Origin: AP-15 sp963724435
GTDB lineage: Bacteria; Pseudomonadota; Alphaproteobacteria; ATCC43930; CGMCC-115725
Assembly: GCA_963724435.1 (NCBI GenBank)
Contig: CAVRUN010000001.1
Span: forward strand, 1,178,001 to 1,242,000
DNA length: 64,000 bases
Direction: 5' to 3'
In this document: positions 53,029-62,122 of the stretch, one piece after another
Layout: every line of letters starts with the position of its first letter
Position numbering within the stretch: the stretch's first letter is position 1
Program-made: the position numbers and the translations under genes
The notes under the pieces: generated by a model
What the model was told of the DNA's origin: nothing
What the model saw: the letters and a program-made list of their open reading frames with translations, nothing else
The model's database searches: none

Positions 53029-54555
53029 CTAGGAGGATTGGCGCCCATTGCGGCGGCGAATCAGGCCGAGCCCGGCGAGGCCGGCGGCAACGAGTGCCAA
53101 GGACGACGGTGCGGGCACCGGGGCGGGCACCGGGGCGAAAGACAGGCCGCGGATCGAGGTGTCGGTGGGAGCGGCGTACAAAGTCGAGAACATTTCGCCG
53201 CTCGCCTCCGCCGCAGTTGTATAGTCAAGCATGTCGGTAATCTCATAAAGATAACTCGGCGATAATTCGTTGAGCCCATAGCTGGTGGCGAACAACTCTA
53301 CTTGGTCACCGACCACCTCGCCGGTTAGACCGAACAGCCCGGTGACACCCGGAGCAGTCGGGGTAGCCGAGTTGGCGTTGGCGTTGTCCACCAGGTCGAG
53401 ACCGTTATAAAGGTCGTAATCGAGGGTCCACACACCACTGCTCAGAACCCATTTCTGCAATCCGCCCTCACCGAGGGCAGCCTTGCCCGCATTGCCGTTT
53501 TTCGGCTGACCGCTGTCCGTCACATACAGCACCGTAGGACTCGCGAAAAAATATTGCTCCGGGCTGACATAGACAAAGCTGCCGATGCGGCTGTTGTTGA
53601 CGCCGTTAGCCGTGCCCAAGGTCAGATTGATCGAGCCGTTATTGCCACCGCTCGAAAATGGGCTCGCGGGCGGAACGATGTGGGTGGTGACGAGCCCGGA
53701 CGAGGAGGTCGGCAGGCCGCTGCTCGGCCCAGTAAGACTGCCTACGTTGGAGAAATTCTGGCTGCCGCTGCCGGGTGGATTGTAGTCGCGCGAGACATAG
53801 AGCCTGTTGCCACTGCCTTCATTGAGGATCGATACCGCGCGGGTATCGGTAGTGTTGTCAATCGGGGTCGCCGTCGTGGCGCCAAGCGAAGCGAGAAAGA
53901 CACCTTGGGTCGTGTCGGTTTTGCTGGCGCCCTGGCCGGAGACGTAAAATGACGTGCCGTCTACGGTGGCGGCGCTGCGCGGGTTGTTTGTGTTGAACAC
54001 CCCGGTGAGCGCGGTCGATGTGTCGACGCTGCCGTTGGTGCCGATCAGCGCCACCACGCGTGGAACCGTCGTGTACACGGTCCCCGTTTGGTTGGCGGCG
54101 GTCAAGCTGGTTGTCTGCCCGAGCGCCGCTGTGCCGTAGGTCGAAAGGGGCGCGTTGTTGAACATCGCAGCGTTAACCCCGTAACCCATGATCGTCAGGC
54201 TGTGGCCGTCGGTCGAGAGCTGAAGGAAAGCCTCTGAAGCCGAGCCATATTCACCCGAAATCGGCGAATTGGAGCCGACGCTTGTCTGCGGCAGCGTCAA
54301 TGTGCCGACTGGAGCAGCGGAGGTGCCGCCGGCACCGAGCTGAAACTCCTGCAAGGTGATCGGCGAGGCGGTGTCGAGCCCGCCAGAAGCGCCGCTGCAA
54401 ACCGCAGCGGGAACCGAGCACGCGACCGTGCTGATGACAAGGTCACCTGGCGTGAACCCATTGATTGGCGCCGCCGACGTCAAGCGCACCATTGCGCCGA
54501 CGACGATCGCTGCAGTCGCCACTCCAAGTCGAAAGCGGTATCGATCCCGTGGCAT
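53029..54555 (-). CDS. Exported protein with PEP-CTERM-like sorting signal
   Basis: Protein of 508 residues. A signal peptide covers about 1-28 (basic start, VATAAIVVGAMVRL, then SAA). The C-terminus has VPAPSSLALVAAGLAGLGLIRRRN: a VPAP-type motif, a membrane segment and a basic tail. This is the PEP-CTERM arrangement, processed by exosortase in bacteria that make exopolysaccharide. The body has many short beta-like repeats rich in Thr, Ser, Gly and Asn (for example YVSPEQYFFASPTVLYVTDSGQPKN cut short) and may be a propeller or adhesin-like fold. I do not recognise a catalytic motif. No exosortase gene is in the window. Confidence 0.82.
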   Translation of the reverse strand: MPRDRYRFRLGVATAAIVVGAMVRLTSAAPINGFTPGDLVISTVACSVPAAVCSGASGGLDTASPITLQEFQLGAGGTSAAPVGTLTLPQTSVGSNSPISGEYGSASEAFLQLSTDGHSLTIMGYGVNAAMFNNAPLSTYGTAALGQTTSLTAANQTGTVYTTVPRVVALIGTNGSVDTSTALTGVFNTNNPRSAATVDGTSFYVSGQGASKTDTTQGVFLASLGATTATPIDNTTDTRAVSILNEGSGNRLYVSRDYNPPGSGSQNFSNVGSLTGPSSGLPTSSSGLVTTHIVPPASPFSSGGNNGSINLTLGTANGVNNSRIGSFVYVSPEQYFFASPTVLYVTDSGQPKNGNAGKAALGEGGLQKWVLSSGVWTLDYDLYNGLDLVDNANANSATPTAPGVTGLFGLTGEVVGDQVELFATSYGLNELSPSYLYEITDMLDYTTAAEASGEMFSTLYAAPTDTSIRGLSFAPVPAPVPAPSSLALVAAGLAGLGLIRRRNGRQSS

Positions 54556-54832
54556 TAAATCCCCGTCGCTGAAAAGCGATGGATACTAAACGGAGCTTGC
54601 GGAAGGTTTTGTTACACGATGCGCGTCAGGACCGATCAGGGCCCACGGGCAAAGCGACCCCGCCGGACCCTATCCCAAGCTTGCCAAAAGGCGCCTGCGA
54701 GCATACTTAAGGAATGTTCGTAACCCTCACGCAGGGCTGCGGTTGCTCGCCATGGGCAGCCGCTCCGGTGTCGGCGTTCGCGGAGGCAGCGTCGATTTCT
54801 TCCTGCGGCGGTTTAACCGGAAAAGGATTGTC

Positions 54833-55675
54833 ATGCTACCTACCTATACGATGCGTCAGCTGTTGGAATCCGGCGTTCATTTCGGCCATCACACCCGGCG
54901 CTGGAACCCGAAGATGCAGCCTTACATCTTTGGCGCCCGCAACGGCATTCACATCATCGACCTCGAACAGACGGTGCCGATGCTACACCAGGGGCTGCAG
55001 GCGATCCGCGACGTGGTCGCTGGCGGCGGCCGGGTATTGCTCGTCGGAACCAAGCGTCAGGCGCAGGATCCGGTCGCCGAGGCGGCCAAGCGCTGCGGCC
55101 AGTATTACGTCAATTACCGCTGGCTCGGCGGCATGCTGACCAATTTCAAGACAATCTCGCAGTCGATCCGTCGGCTACGTGAATTGGACGAACGGATCAA
55201 CATCGAGCAGAGCGGGTTGACCAAGCGCGAGCTGTTGGAGCTGACGCGCGATCGCGATAAGCTCGAGCGGGCGCTCGGCGGCATCAAGGAGATGGGCGGA
55301 CTGCCCGACATCTTGTTCGTGATCGACACCAACAAGGAGGCGATCGCGGTTGCCGAGGCTAACACCTTGCGCATCCCGGTCGTTGCGATCCTCAACTCGA
55401 ACTCGTCGCCGGACGGGATCGCCTACCCGATCCCAGGCAATGACGACGCAATGCGCGCGATCCATCTCTACTGCGATTTGGTTGCGAATTCAGTGCTGGA
55501 CGGGCTGCAAGCCGAGCTGGCGGCCTCGGGGGTCGACATTGGTGCCCGCGCCGAAGCTCCGGTGGAGGATTTGCCCGAAGAAGTAGAAGTAAGCGACGAA
55601 CTCGCCGGAGAACTGGGTTCGGATACGGGCGCGATGCCGCCGTTGGAAGAAACGCCGGCCGCAGCGCAAGCTTAA
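54833..55675 (+). CDS. rpsB: 30S ribosomal protein S2
   Basis: Ribosomal protein S2 with 280 residues. It has TMRQLLESGVHFGHHTRRWNPKM, IHIIDLEQTVPML, RVLLVGTKRQAQDPV, YYVNYRWLGGMLTNFKT and LPDILFVIDTNKEAIAVAEA. The last 40 residues are an acidic, Ala-rich tail (VEDLPEEVEVSDELAGELG). The start chosen is ATG at 54833; the frame is open to 54743, but that part has no similarity to S2. tsf follows 82 bases downstream, the usual rpsB-tsf pair. Confidence 0.96.
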   Translation: MLPTYTMRQLLESGVHFGHHTRRWNPKMQPYIFGARNGIHIIDLEQTVPMLHQGLQAIRDVVAGGGRVLLVGTKRQAQDPVAEAAKRCGQYYVNYRWLGGMLTNFKTISQSIRRLRELDERINIEQSGLTKRELLELTRDRDKLERALGGIKEMGGLPDILFVIDTNKEAIAVAEANTLRIPVVAILNSNSSPDGIAYPIPGNDDAMRAIHLYCDLVANSVLDGLQAELAASGVDIGARAEAPVEDLPEEVEVSDELAGELGSDTGAMPPLEETPAAAQA

Positions 55676-55757
55676 ATTGAGGGCGCCCCAACGCGCGGTA
55701 AAATCAGCTGGCGCTCCGCCGGCGCGCGGGGTGCGATAGTGAAGAGGATGGAAGAAA

Positions 55758-56690
55758 ATGCCCGAAGTGACCGCGGCGCTCGTCAAAGAGCTGCGCGAGA
55801 AGACCGGCGCCGGCATGATGGATTGCAAGCGAGCGCTTGGCGATAGCAACGGCGACATCGAAGCCGCCGTCGATTGGCTGCGCAAGAAGGGGTTGTCCGC
55901 CGCTGCCAAGAAGGCGGGGCGGGTTGCCGCCGAGGGGTTGATCGGGGTCGCGACGCGCGGGACCGCCGGCGCTCTCGTCGAGGTCAATTCCGAGACCGAT
56001 TTTGTCGCTCGCAACGAGGCGTTTCAGGGCTTTGTCCGCACTGTTACCGAGCTCGCGGTTGCGAGCGGCGGCGAACTCGAAACCCTGGTCAGGACACCTT
56101 ATCCCGGGACCGGACGCAACGTCGAAGAAGAACTGACCCATCTGATCGCGACGATCGGTGAAAACCTTGTTTTGCGCCGCTCTGTCAGGCTCGCGGTCAG
56201 CCAAGGCGGCGTGTTTTCGTACATGCACAACGCTCTGGGCCGAGGGCTGGGCAAGATCGGCGTGATTGTGGCGCTCGAATCAGGGGCGTCACAGAGCGCA
56301 CTTACCGATCTCGGCCGGCAATTGGCCATGCACGTCGCCGCAACAAGCCCGCTCTATTTAGACATCACTTCGGTGCCGCCGGCTGCACTAGAACGCGAAC
56401 GCGACGTGCTGCGCGAACAGGCCCGCGCCAGCGGCAAATCGGGCGACATCGTCGAGCGGATGGTCGAAGGCAGGCTGCGCAAATTTTACGAAGAATTCGT
56501 GCTTCTCGAGCAGATTTTCGTGGTCGATCAGGAGACCCGCATTGCCAAAGTGGTCGAGAATTCGGCCAAAGCGGCAGGCTCCCCCATCACGGTCACTGGT
56601 TTCGCCCGCTTTGCGCTCGGTGAGGGCATCGAGCGCAACCGCACCGACTTCGCGGCAGATGTAGCGGCGGCGGCCCAGGTCATGCACTGA
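55758..56690 (+). CDS. tsf: Elongation factor Ts
   Basis: Guanine nucleotide exchange factor for EF-Tu, 310 residues. The N-terminal UBA-like domain has VKELREKTGAGMMDCKRAL and AVDWLRKKGLSAAAKKAGR. The core has VEVNSETDFVARNEAFQ and LGKIGVIVALESGA, with LAMHVAATSPLYL. Length fits alphaproteobacterial EF-Ts. It lies between rpsB and pyrH, with 119 to 134 bases before pyrH. Confidence 0.96.
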   Translation: MPEVTAALVKELREKTGAGMMDCKRALGDSNGDIEAAVDWLRKKGLSAAAKKAGRVAAEGLIGVATRGTAGALVEVNSETDFVARNEAFQGFVRTVTELAVASGGELETLVRTPYPGTGRNVEEELTHLIATIGENLVLRRSVRLAVSQGGVFSYMHNALGRGLGKIGVIVALESGASQSALTDLGRQLAMHVAATSPLYLDITSVPPAALERERDVLREQARASGKSGDIVERMVEGRLRKFYEEFVLLEQIFVVDQETRIAKVVENSAKAAGSPITVTGFARFALGEGIERNRTDFAADVAAAAQVMH

Positions 56691-56824
56691 GCGATGAGCC
56701 GCTGATACTGCCGGCGGTGCGCGGCCGCAAATAACGTAGCCGACGATGCGACAGCGGCGTCGATTTGGTCTAAAGTTGTGTCGCGCTTGATTTCGGCGCA
56801 TTCCAGCGAGTGGATGTGGGCGGT

Positions 56825-57550
56825 ATGGCTGCCGATCTCAGGTATCGCCGCGTTCTATTAAAGCTCTCGGGCGAGGCGCTAATGGGGTCGCGCGAAGGCG
56901 GCCTCGACCCCGAGTTCGTCGCGCGCATCGCCGATGAAATTCAAGCCGTGCACGCGCTCGGCGTCGAAATCTGCCTGGTAATCGGCGGCGGCAATATCTT
57001 TCGCGGTGTTTCGGGCGCTGCCGCCGGAATGGAGCGCGCCTCGGCCGATTACATGGGCATGCTGGCGACGGTGATAAATTCGCTCGCCATGCAGAATGCG
57101 CTCGAGCAATGCGGGATCGTCACTCGGGTGCAGTCGGCGATTTCGATGCAAGCGGTCTGCGAGCCCTACATTCGCCGCCGCGCCTTGCGCCATCTTGAGA
57201 AAAAGCGATTGGTCATTTTCGCCGCCGGTACCGGCAATCCGTTTTTCACGACCGATACGGCGGCGGCGTTACGCGCCTCGGAGATGGGATGCGACGCGCT
57301 GATCAAGGCGACCAAGGTTGACGGCGTATACGATGCCGACCCGCATCGCGTACCAAACGCCACCCGTTTCGACCGGCTCGATTATCGCGAGGTGCTGGCG
57401 CGCGACCTGCAGGTGATGGACGCTTCAGCGATCTCTCTCGCGCGCGAAAACCATATCCCGATCCTGGTGTTCTCGATTTTCGAGAATGGCGAGTTTTTTC
57501 GCCTAGTACATGGAGAGGGGCGTTACACGATCATCGATGGAAAGGGTTAG
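56825..57550 (+). CDS. pyrH: UMP kinase
   Basis: Phosphorylates UMP to UDP, 241 residues from the ATG at 56825. It has RRVLLKLSGEALMG, VCLVIGGGNIFRG-like ICLVIGGGNIFRGV, MQNALEQCGIVTRVQSAI, AAGTGNPFFTTDTAAALRA and KATKVDGVYDADP. It has the amino-acid-kinase fold of hexameric bacterial UMP kinases. A GTG at 56810 in frame would add five residues. The cluster tsf-pyrH-frr is standard. Confidence 0.95.
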   Translation: MAADLRYRRVLLKLSGEALMGSREGGLDPEFVARIADEIQAVHALGVEICLVIGGGNIFRGVSGAAAGMERASADYMGMLATVINSLAMQNALEQCGIVTRVQSAISMQAVCEPYIRRRALRHLEKKRLVIFAAGTGNPFFTTDTAAALRASEMGCDALIKATKVDGVYDADPHRVPNATRFDRLDYREVLARDLQVMDASAISLARENHIPILVFSIFENGEFFRLVHGEGRYTIIDGKG

Positions 57551-57570
57551 TCATCGACGGGAGTGAGATC

Positions 57571-58131
57571 ATGTCTGAAGACTCGTTGCTCAAAGATCTA
57601 AACCGCCGAATGGAGGGCGCAATTGACGTGCTCCGAAAGGAGTTCGGCGGCCTGCGCACCGGCCGTGCGTCAGCCAGCCTGCTTGAGCCGATTTCAGTTA
57701 CCGCCTATGGCGGCTCGATGCCGATCAATCAGCTCGCCAATGTCAGCGTCCCCGAGCCGCGGATGATTACCGTGCAAGTGTGGGACCGGGCGATGGTCAA
57801 GGCAGTCGATAAGGCGATCCGCGAAGCGGGCCTTGGGCTCAACCCGCAGACCGAGGGACAGGTGATCCGGGTCCCGATACCCGATCTCAACGAGGAGCGG
57901 CGGCGCGAGCTGACCAAAGTTACAGCGAAATATGCCGAGCAGGCGCGGGTTTCGGTCCGCAACGTGCGGCGCGACGGAGTTGAAGCGTTGCGCCGCCAGG
58001 AGAAGGAGGGCGAGATTTCGCAGGATCAGCACCGCAAATTGCAGCAGGACATCCAGCGGCTGACAGACGACGCGATCCACCGCATCGATGACACGCTGGC
58101 GCAAAAGGACCGGGAGATCCTGCAGGTCTGA
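57571..58131 (+). CDS. frr: Ribosome recycling factor
   Basis: Splits post-termination ribosomes together with EF-G. It has 186 residues, typical. It shows LRKEFGGLRTGRASASLLEPI, YGGSMPINQLANVSVPEPRMI and the C-terminal three-helix segment RRDGVEALRRQEKEGEISQDQ. It begins 20 bases after pyrH, and its stop overlaps the uppS start by one base (TGATG). Confidence 0.96.
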   Translation: MSEDSLLKDLNRRMEGAIDVLRKEFGGLRTGRASASLLEPISVTAYGGSMPINQLANVSVPEPRMITVQVWDRAMVKAVDKAIREAGLGLNPQTEGQVIRVPIPDLNEERRRELTKVTAKYAEQARVSVRNVRRDGVEALRRQEKEGEISQDQHRKLQQDIQRLTDDAIHRIDDTLAQKDREILQV

Positions 58132-58877
58132 TGACGAGCGCGACGGGTGGCGGCGAAAAAGCCCCGCGGTCGGTGCCGCGGCACGTTGCGATTATCATGG
58201 ATGGCAACGGCCGCTGGGCGGAAGCGCGGGGCTTACCGCGGATTGCTGGCCATCGCCGCGGCGCCGAGGCGGTCAGGCGGACCGTCTCTGGTGCGGTCGA
58301 GCTCGGCATTCCGTACCTGACGCTGTTCGGCTTCTCATCGGAAAACTGGAGACGGTCGTCCGGCGAAGTCCACGATCTTATGGGTTTGTTGCGGCATTAC
58401 CTGCTCGCCGAGATCGCCGAATTGCACCGCAACGGCATCCGGCTAAAGGTGATCGGCCAAATCGATCGTCTTGCGCCCGATATCGTTCAGCTGATCGAAA
58501 ACGCCGAAACAGTGACCCGCAACAATACTGCGATCACCCTGACGATGGCCTTGTCCTATGGTGGGCGAGCCGAAATCGTCGCCGCTGTTCAGGCGATCGC
58601 GGCCGCGGTGGTGAATGGCGAGTTGGCGCCGGATGCCGTCGACGAAGACTGTTTCGCGCGCCGTTTGTTTACAGTCGATTTGCCGGATCCCGATCTGTTG
58701 ATCCGAACCAGCGGCGAGCAGCGCATCAGCAACTTTCTACTTTGGCAGTGCGCCTACTCCGAACTGGTGTTCACCAAGATCTTATGGCCCGATTTTGCCA
58801 AGAGCGATCTCGAACAGGCGATCGCTGAATATTGCGTGCGAGAGCGCCGTTATGGAGCCCGGATTGGCTCGCGCTGA
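58131..58877 (+). CDS. uppS: Undecaprenyl diphosphate synthase
   Basis: cis-Prenyltransferase that makes the C55 carrier lipid of cell wall synthesis. It has 248 residues with HVAIIMDGNGRWAEARG (catalytic Asp), GHRRGAEAVR, TLFGFSSENWRR and PDPDLLIRTSGEQRISNFLLWQ. It uses isopentenyl diphosphate from the MEP pathway, for which IspDF and Dxr are also in this window. It overlaps frr at the start and cdsA at the end. Confidence 0.96.
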   Translation: MTSATGGGEKAPRSVPRHVAIIMDGNGRWAEARGLPRIAGHRRGAEAVRRTVSGAVELGIPYLTLFGFSSENWRRSSGEVHDLMGLLRHYLLAEIAELHRNGIRLKVIGQIDRLAPDIVQLIENAETVTRNNTAITLTMALSYGGRAEIVAAVQAIAAAVVNGELAPDAVDEDCFARRLFTVDLPDPDLLIRTSGEQRISNFLLWQCAYSELVFTKILWPDFAKSDLEQAIAEYCVRERRYGARIGSR

Positions 58878-59697
58878 AGCCAACCGGCTTCGTTTGCGGG
58901 TGGTTTCGGCGCTGGTGCTGGCACCCTTTCCGCTCGCCGCTATCTGGTTCGGCGGCGGCTGGCTGGCCCTGCTGACGGCTGCAGCTGCTGCTGTTATGGC
59001 ATGGGAATGGGGCCGTCTGTGCCGCGGTGGGATGGCGCGTTTATTCACCCCGGGCGCGGCGGAGATTGCGCTCGTCATTATCACTGTCGCCGACGTTGCG
59101 ATTTCTGCCACGGGCGCGATTTTGGCCGCTATTGCGGTCGCTGTCGTTGGCGCCGGCTCGGTCTTTTTGATCGCGCAGTGGCGACGGGGGGGTGAGCCAG
59201 GCTGGACGGCCTTCGGCCTGCTATGGATTGCGCTGCCGTGCATCAGCTTGATGTGGCTGGCAAATGAAAACATCGGTGGCCGAGCAATTCTATTATGGCT
59301 GTTGTTCGTCGTTTGGGCGACTGACATCGGCGCCTACGCAGTTGGGCGCAGCGTCGGCGGTCCACGTCTGGCACCGCGTTGGAGCCCACGCAAGACCTGG
59401 GCCGGCTTGGTCGGGGGTATGCTGAGCGCAGCATTGGCCGGGGGTGTCACGGCGCTCGCGGTAGAGCATTCGCCAGCGCAGCTCCTGATATTGGTTAGCG
59501 CCGGCCTTGCGGTGGTCGCGCAATTCGGCGATCTTGCCGAGTTGCTGGCGAAACGCAGGTTCGGCGTGAAGGATTCGAGCGCCCTCATTCCCGGACATGG
59601 GGGGCTTCTCGACCGTCTCGACGGCTTGCTCGCGGTGCTTCCGGTTGTCGCGTTAATGACGCTGATCGGGGGCCGCAGCGTTCTCGCATGGCGATAA
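58852..59697 (+). CDS. cdsA: Phosphatidate cytidylyltransferase
   Basis: Integral membrane enzyme that makes CDP-diacylglycerol from phosphatidate and CTP. It has about 281 residues and seven or eight hydrophobic segments. The C-terminal signature includes SPRKTWAGLVGGMLSAALAG, FGDLAELLAKRRFGVKDSS and LIPGHGGLLDRLDGL. I use the ATG at 58852, which overlaps the uppS 3' end by 26 bases. An upstream in-frame start at 58795 has no family similarity. Confidence 0.94.
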   Translation: MEPGLARAEANRLRLRVVSALVLAPFPLAAIWFGGGWLALLTAAAAAVMAWEWGRLCRGGMARLFTPGAAEIALVIITVADVAISATGAILAAIAVAVVGAGSVFLIAQWRRGGEPGWTAFGLLWIALPCISLMWLANENIGGRAILLWLLFVVWATDIGAYAVGRSVGGPRLAPRWSPRKTWAGLVGGMLSAALAGGVTALAVEHSPAQLLILVSAGLAVVAQFGDLAELLAKRRFGVKDSSALIPGHGGLLDRLDGLLAVLPVVALMTLIGGRSVLAWR

Positions 59698-59747
59698 ATT
59701 GGCCCGTCAGCGCCCGGGCCCGCCGGCGCTAGGATCGGGAGCACGGG

Positions 59748-60935
59748 ATGCGAAGCGTCACGATTCTCGGCTCAACTGGGTCGATAGGTCAAAACACCAT
59801 CGATCTCCTGCAGCGCAACAGAGACGCATTCACGGTCGAAGCGCTCACCGCGAACCGCAATCCCAAGCTATTGGCCGAACAGGCCCGCGCGGTAGGGGCG
59901 CGGTTTGTCGCGATTGGTGAGCCCGCTTATTATCCCGCGCTAAAGGAGGCGCTCGCCGGCACCAGAATCGAAATTGCCTGCGGGCCGCAATCTCTGGTCG
60001 AGGCGGCCGGGCGCCCAGCCGAGTGGGTGATGGCCGGCATCGTTGGCGCGGCCGGCCTGGCCCCGACCTTGGCCGCCATTCGACGCGGCGTCACCGTCGC
60101 GTTCGCTAACAAGGAGGTGCTGGTCTGCGCCGGCTCTCTTGTTATGGACGAGGTCGCGCGCTATGGCGCCACCCTGTTGCCAGTGGACAGCGAGCACAAT
60201 GCGATTTGGCAATGTTTTGACCGCGACCGCGCCGAGACGATTGATCGTATCATCCTGACCGCCAGTGGCGGCCCATTCCGCGAGCGCACACTCGAGGATA
60301 TGCGCGGGGTCACACCGGCCGAAGCGGTTGCTCACCCGAATTGGAATATGGGTGCGAAAATTTCGGTCGATTCGGCGACGATGATGAACAAAGGCCTGGA
60401 GCTGATCGAGGCCCACCACCTGTTTCAGCTACCACCCGACCGGGTCGACATCGTCGTCCATGCGCAATCGATCGTTCACGGTGCGGTTGTTTACCGCGAC
60501 GGATCGGTGTTGGCGCAGCTCGGCTCGCCGGATATGCGGACACCGATCGCCTACGCGCTGGCCTGGCCGGGTCGCATCACGGCGCCGACCAAGCGGCTCG
60601 ACCTGGCGGCGATCGGCAAATTGACCTTCGAGCCGCCCGACGAGCGGCGATTCCCAGCGCTACGTGTCGCGCGAGAGGCCTTAGCTCGGGGCGGCGGCGC
60701 GCCGACGGTTCTGAACGCCGCGAACGAGACAGCAGTGCACGCGTTCCTGGAGGGGAGGATCGGATTCCTCGAAATCGTCGAGACCGTCGAGAGTACTCTG
60801 GCGGCGGTATCGGCCGACAACCTCGAATCGCTCGAAGACGTATATAAATATGATCAGGCGGCCCGGGATGCTGCGGCGCGGTTAACGCGCCGAAACGCGC
60901 CGCGTCATGCCACGGCAACACCGGTGGGTTTGTAA
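59748..60935 (+). CDS. dxr: 1-deoxy-D-xylulose 5-phosphate reductoisomerase
   Basis: Second enzyme of the MEP isoprenoid pathway, 395 residues. The NADPH-binding start is VTILGSTGSIGQNTIDLL. AFANKEVLVCAGSLV, LLPVDSEHNAIWQC with metal-binding residues, LTASGGPFR, HPNWNMGAKISVDSATMMNKGLE and VHAQSIVHGAV follow. It lies between cdsA and rseP; its stop overlaps the rseP start by one base. Confidence 0.96.
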   Translation: MRSVTILGSTGSIGQNTIDLLQRNRDAFTVEALTANRNPKLLAEQARAVGARFVAIGEPAYYPALKEALAGTRIEIACGPQSLVEAAGRPAEWVMAGIVGAAGLAPTLAAIRRGVTVAFANKEVLVCAGSLVMDEVARYGATLLPVDSEHNAIWQCFDRDRAETIDRIILTASGGPFRERTLEDMRGVTPAEAVAHPNWNMGAKISVDSATMMNKGLELIEAHHLFQLPPDRVDIVVHAQSIVHGAVVYRDGSVLAQLGSPDMRTPIAYALAWPGRITAPTKRLDLAAIGKLTFEPPDERRFPALRVAREALARGGGAPTVLNAANETAVHAFLEGRIGFLEIVETVESTLAAVSADNLESLEDVYKYDQAARDAAARLTRRNAPRHATATPVGL

Positions 60936-62074
60936 TGATCGCGTTTGTCCATCACGGGCTGAGCTACATCGTCCCGTTTTTGTTTGTGCTTACAGTGCTC
61001 GTTTTCGTGCACGAGTTTGGGCATTTTTACGTTGCCCGACGAAACGGAGTGCGGGTCGACGTATTTTCGATCGGCTTTGGCCCCGAGCTGTTCGGCTGGC
61101 ATGATCGTGCCGGAACTCGCTGGAAGTTCAGCGCCATCCCGCTTGGCGGCTACGTCAAGATGTTCGGTGACAGCGATGCGAGTTCCGGGTTGCCGTCCGC
61201 CGGTCTCGCGAGCATGACCCCTGCGGAACGCGATCTCTCCTTTCACTACAAGCGGTTGGGTCAGCGCGCCGCCATCGTCGCGGCCGGTCCGGCGGCCAAT
61301 TTTCTCTTCGCCATCGTGGTATTGGCGCTGTTGTTTATGACCTTCGGACAGCCCTTTACGCCGGCTGAGGTGGGTCAGGTGCAGCCAAATAGCGCGGCCG
61401 AGCGGGCCGGGATCAAGTCCGGCGATGTGATTGTCAGCATCAACGGCGGGAGGGTCCGCAGCTTCGAAGACCTGCAGCAGGAGGTGCGGCTCAATCCCGG
61501 TGTGCCGATGACGATCGGGATCAAGCGCGATGGCCGCGACATCAGCGTTCAGGCGACGCCCAAAAAGTCCGAGCTGACCGACCGGTTCGGAAATCATTAT
61601 GAGGTCGGACTGCTGGGAATAGCGCATAAGGGGATCGATTATGTCCGGCGGGATCCAGCGACTGCGATCCTGCAGGCGGGGGAGCAGACCTGGGATTTGT
61701 CCGCCTCGACATTGAAGGCGATGTGGCAAATCGTGATTGGTACCCGCGGTACCGACGAGCTCGGGGGCCCGCTGCGGATTGCCCAAATGTCGGGGGACGT
61801 TGCCCAAGGCGGCTTCGTGCCGATTATTTGGTTTATGTCGGTTCTTTCGATCAACTTGGGGCTGATCAATTTATTTCCTGTTCCGATACTTGACGGCGGA
61901 CACCTGCTGTTTTATGCCGCCGAAGCACTCCGCGGAAAACCGCTTGGCCAGCGCGCTCAGGAATTCGGCTTTCGCATTGGGCTTGCTCTAGTCCTCACGT
62001 TGATGGTCTTTGCAACCTGGAACGATCTTGTCCACCTTCGGATAGTCCAATTTGTTAAGGGCCTTGTGACCTGA
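60935..62074 (+). CDS. rseP: Site-2 membrane protease RseP
   Basis: Intramembrane zinc metalloprotease of 379 residues that cuts anti-sigma factors or other membrane proteins. The HExxH motif is in LVFVHEFGHFYVARRNGV. A PDZ domain follows (about 125-210, GQVQPNSAAERAGIKSGDVIVSINGG). The LDG motif with the third zinc ligand is in NLFPVPILDGGHLLFYAAEAL. Only one PDZ domain is seen; E. coli RseP has two. It lies just before bamA. Confidence 0.95.
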   Translation: MIAFVHHGLSYIVPFLFVLTVLVFVHEFGHFYVARRNGVRVDVFSIGFGPELFGWHDRAGTRWKFSAIPLGGYVKMFGDSDASSGLPSAGLASMTPAERDLSFHYKRLGQRAAIVAAGPAANFLFAIVVLALLFMTFGQPFTPAEVGQVQPNSAAERAGIKSGDVIVSINGGRVRSFEDLQQEVRLNPGVPMTIGIKRDGRDISVQATPKKSELTDRFGNHYEVGLLGIAHKGIDYVRRDPATAILQAGEQTWDLSASTLKAMWQIVIGTRGTDELGGPLRIAQMSGDVAQGGFVPIIWFMSVLSINLGLINLFPVPILDGGHLLFYAAEALRGKPLGQRAQEFGFRIGLALVLTLMVFATWNDLVHLRIVQFVKGLVT

Positions 62075-62122
62075 CGCGAGCGTCGTTGGGGGGATGCGTG
62101 TTCGAGTTGGGGGTGGGGGGTT

